Assembly (NCBI GenBank): GCA_028875175.1
Contig: JAPPFO010000051.1
Coordinates: forward strand, 1-15,528
DNA length: 15,528 nucleotides
Reading direction: 5' to 3'
Source of the DNA: Chloroflexota bacterium
GTDB taxonomy: Bacteria > Chloroflexota > UBA11872
A model generated the notes under the pieces. It ran no database searches. It saw nothing but the letters and a program-made list of their open reading frames with translations, and was not told where the DNA came from. Shown in pieces: positions 1 to 5,069 of the stretch (position 1 is the stretch's first letter; every line of letters begins with the position of its first letter). A program made the translations under genes and the position numbers.

Positions 1-123
1 TACGGCGACCAGGACAAGTGGGAGATCATCTTCAACAAGAACAAGTGGCGGTTCGACGGGGCCGATCCGAGCACGATTTATCCTGGCATGGACCTGGATA
101 TTCCGGAGATCGAATCGGACTAA
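1..123 (+). CDS. LysM-domain protein, C-terminal fragment (5' truncated by window edge)
   Basis: The last 40 codons of a gene that begins before the window are read in frame 1 and end at a TAA stop. The fragment begins YGDQDKWEIIFNKNKW and continues with an IYPGMDLDIP stretch. This matches the second half of a LysM repeat, where 'YGD..KW..I...N' is followed by 'IYPGQ.L.IP'. LysM domains bind peptidoglycan or chitin and usually sit at the C-terminus of cell-envelope proteins or hydrolases. The protein ends eight residues after the LysM core with an acidic tail (EIESD), so LysM is the terminal domain. Nothing can be said about the upstream catalytic part. The gene converges with the tRNA-Leu gene that follows. 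Confidence 0.75.
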   Translation, partial: YGDQDKWEIIFNKNKWRFDGADPSTIYPGMDLDIPEIESD

Positions 124-152
124 CGCCGGAACTTGGGCTTCTGACCATCAGG

Positions 153-238
153 TGCCGAAGGTCGGGATCGAACCGACACGAGGGATGAACCTCACTGGTT
201 TTTGAGACCAGCGCGTCTACCAGTTCCGCCACTTCGGC
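153..238 (-). tRNA. tRNA-Leu (anticodon CAA)
   Basis: On the minus strand the acceptor arms GCCGAAG and CTTCGGC pair, with discriminator A. The anticodon stem-loop is CTGGT-CTCAAAA-ACCAG, giving anticodon CAA, which reads UUG. The variable region is long enough for an extra arm, as expected of a class II tRNA-Leu. The T-arm is GTCGG-TTCGATC-CCGAC. The sequence after the discriminator is CCT, so the 3' CCA is not encoded and must be added after transcription. It lies only a few bases downstream of tRNA-Trp on the same strand, so the two are very probably cotranscribed. Confidence 0.96.
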
Positions 239-240
239 CA

Positions 241-316
241 TGGCAGGAGTGGAGGGACTCGAACCCCCGACCTACGGTTTTGGAGACCGTTGCTCTTCCA
301 GCTGAGCTACACTCCT
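241..316 (-). tRNA. tRNA-Trp (anticodon CCA)
   Basis: On the minus strand, AGGAGTG pairs with CACTCCT to form the acceptor stem, with discriminator G followed by an encoded CCA at the 3' end. The anticodon stem-loop is ACGGT-CTCCAAA-ACCGT, so the anticodon is CCA and reads UGG. The D-arm (GCTC..GAGC) and a T-arm with TTCGAGT loop are present, giving a 73-nt body. Two bases separate it from tRNA-Leu, forming a Trp-Leu transcription pair. No strong promoter could be picked out in the 79 bases upstream. Confidence 0.97.
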
Positions 317-440
317 CGGCTCTTCGTACGCTAGCACAGGGGACCTGCCCACTCTCCGTGTTACGCAAGCCACATAACCTTGCGGCGTTGAGCAAGTGTG
401 GGACGGTGATGACAACTCCCCGGGCCTGCTGCGTTTGCTT

Positions 441-1031
441 ATGACCGACCTGCCGGCCGGTCTCGTCTTTCGGGCCGTCAAGACGGCCACCTGGCCCGAC
501 TTCGAGCGCCTCTTTTCGTCGCGCGGCGCACCCCACTACTGCTGGTGTCAGGTCTACAGAGCGACTGGCGGCACGGCCAGACAGGCTGACCGCACCGAAC
601 TGAAAGCCGCCATGTGTGAACGGATTCACCAGGGGATGCAAGTGGGCGTGCTGGCCTACGCAGGCGGCGAGCCGATCGGCTGGTGCTCGATCGGACCGCG
701 ATCGACGTTTCCTCGACTGAGGACGGCAAGCGTCAGCGGGGCGGCCGCGCCGGACGACTCGTCGGTCTGGTCGCTGACCTGCTTCTTTGTTCCGCGACGG
801 CTGCGCGGGCGCGGGGTGGGGTCGCGGCTGCTGCAAGCGGCCATCGACCACGCGCGCGGGCAAGGAGCCAAGGCAGTGGAGGCCTACCCGGTGGACCCGG
901 ACTCGCCGGGCTATCGGTTCGGCGGTTTCCGGCCGATGTTCCGGGCCGCGGGCTTCCGGGAACTCGGTCGCCTTGGCAAACGACGGTACGTTGCGCGCCT
1001 GGACCTACGCGTCGCCTCAACCAATCCGTAG
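441..1031 (+). CDS. GNAT family N-acetyltransferase
   Basis: This 196-residue protein has a single GNAT fold, which transfers acetyl from acetyl-CoA to an amine. The N-terminal part has a Cys/Trp-rich segment (HYCWCQVYRATGG) typical of a GNAT subgroup common in high-GC bacteria. Strand β4 is marked by VWSLTCFFVPRRLRGRG. The pyrophosphate-binding signature R-x-x-G-x-G appears as RLRGRGVGSRLL. A β5 segment (GAKAVEAYPVD) and the closing MFRAAGFRELGR segment follow. An upstream in-frame ATG at 396 would add 15 residues (MWDGDDNSPG...) that do not look conserved, so the start at 441 is preferred. Neither start has a clear Shine-Dalgarno sequence. The substrate is unknown. The gene converges with a second GNAT gene 16 bases downstream. 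Confidence 0.85.
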   Translation: MTDLPAGLVFRAVKTATWPDFERLFSSRGAPHYCWCQVYRATGGTARQADRTELKAAMCERIHQGMQVGVLAYAGGEPIGWCSIGPRSTFPRLRTASVSGAAAPDDSSVWSLTCFFVPRRLRGRGVGSRLLQAAIDHARGQGAKAVEAYPVDPDSPGYRFGGFRPMFRAAGFRELGRLGKRRYVARLDLRVASTNP

Positions 1032-1047
1032 CCGGAGCTCGCGGCGC

Positions 1048-1803
1048 TCACCGTCGCCGCGGCGTGTACGAGTAGAGCGTGCCGATCTGCTCATATCCCA
1101 CCAAGGGATAAAGCAAGGCTCCGGTGTGGCTCGCGGCCAGGACGGCAAGCTGCGAGCCGTGCGATCGGTCGTCGCGCAGCATCCGGCACATCAGGGCACG
1201 GCCGATGCCGCGGCGCCTGAACTCGGGCTTGACGTACAGGTTGGCGCACCAGGTCGCCCCGGCTACATCGATGCTGGTGACCCAACCCGCCGGATCGCCA
1301 TCTTCCAGGGCGGCGTACATGCGCAATGGCGCATCCGCGTCGAGGTGTTCGGGGAGGATCTGCCGCCGACGGACCGCCTTGTTCACCTTGTTGGCCAGCG
1401 CCGGATCCAGCACGCGTACGATCTTGATCGGTGACGTGAGGCGCGGAATCCGACGCAGGTGGTGGACCATGATCGGCTCGGTGAACCCCAGGCGGTGGTC
1501 CAGCGCCCGGTAACCGGCCCGCATTGGCTCGTCCGACTCCCCGGTTGCGCAGATCGCGCAAACGGCGTATCGGCCGCGCGTGTGCCGCCTCACGATCTCC
1601 ACGGTCTGCCCGGGCGTGACGCCATGCGCGACCCACTCTTCGCGTCGATACAGGCCGCGTTTTCGCGGGGCGTCGCGGGTCACCCAGAGGCCCTCGACAC
1701 GCTCGGCCAGGTAGGGGTGCGTGAAACTACGCGGGACGCAGATCCCTCGAGCGAAGACTTCCAGCGCCGTATCCAGAAGGCGACCGGGGTCCGCCTCGAT
1801 CAC
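1048..1803 (-). CDS. GNAT family N-acetyltransferase with an extra N-terminal domain
   Basis: This 251-residue protein starts at GTG, preceded by GGAG five bases upstream. The C-terminal half (about 125-245) is a GNAT domain. The acetyl-CoA signature is in LYVKPEFRRRGIGRALMCRM (R-R-x-G-I-G), and the terminal strand is GALLYPLVGYEQIGTLYSY. The first 120 residues are an additional segment without a motif I can name. It contains a C-x-x-C pair (AVCAICAT), which may be only incidental. Proteins of this layout are usually general 'GNAT family' entries with unknown substrates. The gene lies 31 bases downstream of tRNA-Asn on the same strand and may be read through from it. It is tail-to-tail with the other GNAT gene. 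Confidence 0.82.
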   Translation of the reverse strand: MIEADPGRLLDTALEVFARGICVPRSFTHPYLAERVEGLWVTRDAPRKRGLYRREEWVAHGVTPGQTVEIVRRHTRGRYAVCAICATGESDEPMRAGYRALDHRLGFTEPIMVHHLRRIPRLTSPIKIVRVLDPALANKVNKAVRRRQILPEHLDADAPLRMYAALEDGDPAGWVTSIDVAGATWCANLYVKPEFRRRGIGRALMCRMLRDDRSHGSQLAVLAASHTGALLYPLVGYEQIGTLYSYTPRRR

Positions 1804-1834
1804 GATGGCTCCGCAATTCGTACGGCTTTCCGGC

Positions 1835-1909
1835 TGGCTCCTCGGGCAGGACTCGAACCTGCAACCCTGCGGTTAACAGCCGCACGCTCTACCATTGAGC
1901 TACCGAGGA
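1835..1909 (-). tRNA. tRNA-Asn (anticodon GTT)
   Basis: The acceptor stem TCCTCGG/CCGAGGA is followed by discriminator G and an encoded CCA. The D-arm is GCTC-AATGGTA-GAGC. The anticodon stem-loop TGCGG-CTGTTAA-CCGCA gives anticodon GTT. The T-arm is GCAGG-TTCGAGT-CCTGC. The body is a regular 72 nt. It is flanked on the same strand by a 36-aa microprotein frame upstream and a GNAT gene downstream, which suggests one short transcription unit. Confidence 0.97.
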
Positions 1910-1972
1910 ATGGCGTTCTGAACCCAGAGACTCACGGCGCCGAGGCCGACGCCCAACGTCACTGCCGCGAGA

Positions 1973-2083
1973 CTAAGCGCCCGCTTCCGACTCGTCTTCC
2001 ACGCCCATCAGGCTCTTGGCCTTTCGAAACAGAACCGCCAGGACCCCAACGACGACTGCAAGCACGCCGAGCTTCTTGATCAT
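1973..2083 (-). CDS. Small single-TM membrane protein (36 aa), hypothetical
   Basis: The frame runs from an ATG to TAG and encodes 36 residues. They begin MIKKLGVLAVVVGVLAVLFR, followed by KAKSLMGVEDESEAGA. The layout is that of a designed-looking microprotein: a positive N-terminus (KK), one hydrophobic helix of about 14-15 residues (5-19), a basic flank (RKAK), and an acidic, probably disordered tail. Short proteins of this shape, with a lysine start, one helix and an acidic tail, are known in Actinobacteria near tRNA and gyrase genes (the DLW-39 family). This one lacks the DLW motif, so I do not assign it. Codon use is GC-rich at third positions, as in neighbouring genes. No strong Shine-Dalgarno is present. 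It sits 63 bases upstream of tRNA-Asn on the same strand and diverges from moeA. Confidence 0.55.
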   Translation of the reverse strand: MIKKLGVLAVVVGVLAVLFRKAKSLMGVEDESEAGA

Positions 2084-2193
2084 CTGATTTGCCCGTGGGT
2101 AACCGGCTAACAAGGAACACTCCGAGAATAGCAAAGTCCCCTCTAATGCCTTTCGGCGAAACCGGACTCGGCCAGACCCTTCCGCGCCGAGGC

Positions 2194-2199
2194 TAGACT
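2194..2199 (+). promoter_or_regulatory. Candidate -10 element (TAGACT) upstream of moeA
   Basis: TAGACT fits the bacterial TANNNT -10 pattern and lies 28 bases before the moeA ATG. It would give a leader of about 21 nt. The near-palindrome CTTG-G-CCGATCGG-CAAG (2198-2214) overlaps its end and the predicted start site. No convincing -35 hexamer is seen at 16-18 bases upstream. The same hexamer at almost the same distance precedes the PLP-enzyme gene at 13496. Confidence 0.22.
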
Positions 2200-2227
2200 T
2201 GGCCGATCGGCAAGCTCAGTCGCCCGT

Positions 2228-3511
2228 ATGACGGACCTGCAGACGTTTCTTTCCGTGGACGACGCGCTGGATCGCATCCTGCGCGGCTTCGCCCCCCTGC
2301 CAGCGCGCGACGTCCCGCTGTCCGAGTCCCTGGGCCTGGTAGTCGCGGAGGATGTGCTGGCGCGCGACAACGTGCCGGGCTTCGACAACTCGGCCTACGA
2401 CGGTTACGCGGTACAAGCCGCCGACCTCGCGCGGGCATCGGCGGAGACACCGGCACGCCTGCGGGTGGTGGACGAGATCCCGGCCGGCAGGGTCAGCCCG
2501 GTAACCCTGCAATCCGGGGAAGCAGCGCGGATCATGACGGGCGCGCCGGTGCCCGTTGGCGCCGACGCGGTTGTGCCCTTTGAGGACACGGACCGCACGG
2601 ACTGGGGCTACCTGGGCACCGATCCGCGGCGCAGTGAAGCCGACCGCCGCGTGGTGGCCGTGCTGGAGCATGCCGGTCCCGGGGAGAACGTCCGCCCGGC
2701 GGGCGGCGACATCAGCGCGGGATCGGTCGTGGTCAAGGCCGGCCGCCGCCTGGGCCCAGCCGAAATCGGGGTGTTGGGCTCCGTCGGCGTAACCACGGTC
2801 CAGGCCCATCCTCCCGCCACCGCGGCGATCGTCCCCACGGGTGACGAAATCGTCGAAATCGACGCCGGAATACAGGCCGGCCAGGTCCGCAACAGCAACG
2901 CCTGGGCGTTGGAAGCCGCCACCACCGCGCTGGGCGCCGAGCCCCGCCGACTTCCCATAACCGGCGACACGGTCGAAGCCCTTCAAGCGGCCATGACCGA
3001 GGGCTCGGAATCCGATGTCATCGTCACCATCGGCGGCGTCTCCATGGGCGACTACGACCTCGTTACGAACGTCCTGGGCTCCGAAGGCCGCATGGACTTC
3101 TGGCAGATCAACATGCGCCCCGGCAAGCCGCTGGCGTTTGGCCGGGTGCATGGCACGCCCGTTATCGGCCTTCCCGGCAACCCCGTCTCCAGCATGGTCT
3201 GCTTTGCGCTCTTCGTCCGCCCAGCCTTGCTGCGCCTAATGGGCCACCGCGACTTGACCCATCCAAGGGTTCAGGCGATAGCCGGCGAGCCCCTGGGCAG
3301 CGCCCAGGGCAAGCGAACCTTCCTGCGTGTGCAGGTCAAGCGCACCAACGACGGCCTGGTATGCACCTCCGCCGGCGATCAGAGCTCCTACCGCATGTCC
3401 TCCCTCGTCGCGGGCAACGGACTGGCCGTCCTACGCGAGGACCAGAACATCGAGCCGGGTGAGCCCGTGGACGTGCTGGCCCTGGACTCCCAGGCGCTGC
3501 TGCAACTCTGA
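2228..3511 (+). CDS. moeA: Molybdopterin molybdenumtransferase MoeA
   Basis: This 427-residue protein is full length for the family. MoeA inserts molybdate into adenylylated molybdopterin, the last step of molybdenum cofactor synthesis, in the cytoplasm. The N-terminal signature PGFDNSAYDGYAV (about 50-62) carries the conserved Asp of the E. coli SAMDGYAV motif. The MoCF/MogA-like domain (about 185-330) contains PTGDEI (203-208), the VRNSNAW segment, TIGGVSMGDYD (267-277) with the second catalytic acid, MRPGKPLAFG and GLPGNPVSS. The C-terminal domain IV follows. No other Moco gene lies beside it, so it is a stand-alone copy. It diverges from the 36-aa membrane protein, and tRNA-Val follows 37 bases after its stop. 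The Moco-dependent enzymes it serves are outside the window. Confidence 0.96.
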   Translation: MTDLQTFLSVDDALDRILRGFAPLPARDVPLSESLGLVVAEDVLARDNVPGFDNSAYDGYAVQAADLARASAETPARLRVVDEIPAGRVSPVTLQSGEAARIMTGAPVPVGADAVVPFEDTDRTDWGYLGTDPRRSEADRRVVAVLEHAGPGENVRPAGGDISAGSVVVKAGRRLGPAEIGVLGSVGVTTVQAHPPATAAIVPTGDEIVEIDAGIQAGQVRNSNAWALEAATTALGAEPRRLPITGDTVEALQAAMTEGSESDVIVTIGGVSMGDYDLVTNVLGSEGRMDFWQINMRPGKPLAFGRVHGTPVIGLPGNPVSSMVCFALFVRPALLRLMGHRDLTHPRVQAIAGEPLGSAQGKRTFLRVQVKRTNDGLVCTSAGDQSSYRMSSLVAGNGLAVLREDQNIEPGEPVDVLALDSQALLQL

Positions 3512-3548
3512 CGGACATACGCCGGGCGTTGCTACGATGCACGCCATC

Positions 3549-3622
3549 GGGCGCGTAGCTCAGCTGGTTAGAGCGCGCGGTTCACATCCGCGAGGTCATA
3601 GGTTCGAGTCCTATCGCGCCCA
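3549..3622 (+). tRNA. tRNA-Val (anticodon CAC)
   Basis: The acceptor arms GGGCGCG and CGCGCCC pair, with discriminator A. The D-arm is GCTC-AGCTGGTTA-GAGC. The anticodon stem-loop CGCGG-TTCACAT-CCGCG gives anticodon CAC, which reads GUG. The T-arm is ATAGG-TTCGAGT-CCTAT. The body is 74 nt, and the next bases are CCG, so CCA is not encoded. It is on the same strand as moeA and converges with the GcvT-family gene whose stop lies 38 bases further on. No intrinsic terminator was found between them. Confidence 0.97.
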
Positions 3623-3659
3623 CCGCAGTCCCGGTCGCTGACCCATGCCGAGCCTTTTG

Positions 3660-4901
3660 TCACAGAGCCGTCTTGGGACGCTCCTTGGTCGGGTCGACAA
3701 ACGGCACCCGCACGACTTCAGCATCGACGAGCCCGTCCGCTGGCAGTCGCACGTTGACGCTCGTCCCGCGGCTCCAATGCGACCGCGGCATCACGGCCAG
3801 CGCGATGTTCGACTGGTGGTTCGGCGACCAGAACGCGCTCGTGACGTAACCCACGGCCTCACCGGACTTCTCATCGCTGACGAGGTAGAAGTCCTCGTTG
3901 TACCAGGTCAGCGGCTCGCCGCCCACCCTCAGACCAACCAGCCGCTGGGTAACGCCTTCGGCCTTGATTCGGGTCAGGGCCTCTTTGCCGATGAAATTGC
4001 CCTTGGTCAGATCCACCTGCCAGCCAAGTCGAACTTCGAACGGGTTGTTCTCAATATCCAGGTCCTGACCGTACGACAGGATCCCGGCCTCAATCCGCCG
4101 AATGTGGCTGGGCGCGATGACGCGCAGGTTGAACGCCTCCCCCTGTTCAAGGATGTACGGCCACACGTCGTCCGCATGACGCATGGCGCCATGCAGATAT
4201 ATCTCAAACCCGATTTCAGCCGAAAAGCCGGTTCGCGAGATCGTGACGGCATGCCCATTCAACGTCTCGTGGATCAGGCCGTAGTACGGAATGTTCCTGA
4301 TGTGCGACCCGAACATCTTCTCCATCAGCAGCACTGACTTGGGACCCTGAATCTGGACGGGGGACACGTCAATCTCGTGAATGTCAACGTTGAGCCCGGC
4401 TATCGCGTTGACACCCTGCGCCCAGAGCAGCACGTCGGAATCGGAAATACTGAACCAGAACTCGTCCTCGGCCACGCGCAGCAGCACCGGATCGTTGATG
4501 ACGCCACCGTACTGGTTGCAGAGAATCACGTAGCGGGCCTGCATGGTGGGGACGCGGCTGTGTACGTCGCGGGTGATCAGCAGGTCCACAAAGTCCGCGG
4601 CGTCGGGCCCCTTGATCTGAATCTGTCGCTCGACCGCCACGTCCCACATGCTGACGTGCTCGGTCAGATACTTGTACTCCTCGAGCAGACCGCCGTCCTC
4701 AGGCTTGATGTAGGCGCGCGGGTGATACATGTGGTTGTAGGTCGTATAGGCCCAGCAGCCAGCCGCCTTTGACAGATGCCACCAGGGAGACTTTCGGATT
4801 CGGGTGGAAATGAGCATCCGGGCGTCGCTGTTCCCGCTCTGCCGCAGGTTTATGGGCAATTCACGACGCTTGAGACCGTCGATTACGAGCGTCTGCGTCA
4901 T
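3660..4901 (-). CDS. GcvT-family (aminomethyltransferase-like) protein of the DmdA/LigM type
   Basis: This 413-residue protein has a folate-binding GCV_T domain (about 35-300) and a C-terminal barrel (about 315-400). The family moves one-carbon groups to tetrahydrofolate. Signatures include YNHMYHPRAY (55-64), VSMWDVAVERQIQIKGPDA, GGVINDPVLLRV (132-143), SRTGFSAEIGFEIYL (222-236) and the NPFEVRLGW segment (286-294). The 'NHM', 'W-D-V-x-V-E-R-Q' and 'NDPVLLR' features resemble DMSP demethylase DmdA and the related O-demethylases more than glycine-cleavage T protein. Real DmdA shares this layout with many unassayed paralogues, so the substrate is not assigned. The start has a good GGAGGG 6 bases upstream. 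It is downstream of the FAD/GcvT fusion on the same strand and may be translationally coupled to a 55-aa frame whose stop overlaps its ATG. Confidence 0.85.
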   Translation of the reverse strand: MTQTLVIDGLKRRELPINLRQSGNSDARMLISTRIRKSPWWHLSKAAGCWAYTTYNHMYHPRAYIKPEDGGLLEEYKYLTEHVSMWDVAVERQIQIKGPDAADFVDLLITRDVHSRVPTMQARYVILCNQYGGVINDPVLLRVAEDEFWFSISDSDVLLWAQGVNAIAGLNVDIHEIDVSPVQIQGPKSVLLMEKMFGSHIRNIPYYGLIHETLNGHAVTISRTGFSAEIGFEIYLHGAMRHADDVWPYILEQGEAFNLRVIAPSHIRRIEAGILSYGQDLDIENNPFEVRLGWQVDLTKGNFIGKEALTRIKAEGVTQRLVGLRVGGEPLTWYNEDFYLVSDEKSGEAVGYVTSAFWSPNHQSNIALAVMPRSHWSRGTSVNVRLPADGLVDAEVVRVPFVDPTKERPKTAL

Positions 4902-5065
4902 CTGCCGCCCTCCAATGGTTCAGCCATTCCAAAATCGCGAATAGGCTGCGCTACTCCCACGCCAACGGTCGCTCCCGGCGCCGCTCCCAAACCTGCAATG
5001 GCGTCAGTCCGAGTCGGCACCTCGTGAGAATCCTTGCCGACCAATAGATCACAGCTGGGTTGCAT
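4898..5065 (-). CDS. Possible 55-aa coupled small ORF between two GcvT-domain genes (uncertain)
   Basis: An uninterrupted frame fills the whole gap between the FAD/GcvT fusion and the DmdA-like gene. Its ATG lies 4 bases after the upstream TAG, and its TGA overlaps the downstream ATG as ATGA. The translation begins MQPSCDLLVGKDSHEV, runs through a Gly/Ala/Val-rich centre (LGAAPGATVGVGVAQ) and ends AEPLEGGR. I recognise no domain. The geometry is typical of translational coupling. Against it, third-position GC looks lower than in the neighbouring genes, no strong Shine-Dalgarno precedes its ATG, and an open frame of 56 codons can occur by chance in GC-rich DNA. It may be a leader that couples translation, a decayed gene, or not coding. 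Confidence 0.28.
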   Translation of the reverse strand: MQPSCDLLVGKDSHEVPTRTDAIAGLGAAPGATVGVGVAQPIRDFGMAEPLEGGR

Positions 5066-5069
5066 CGCA

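Noticed and set aside
2216..3151. A 311-codon minus-strand open frame
   Set aside because: It is antisense to moeA, whose motifs are complete. The composition is that of a shadow frame.
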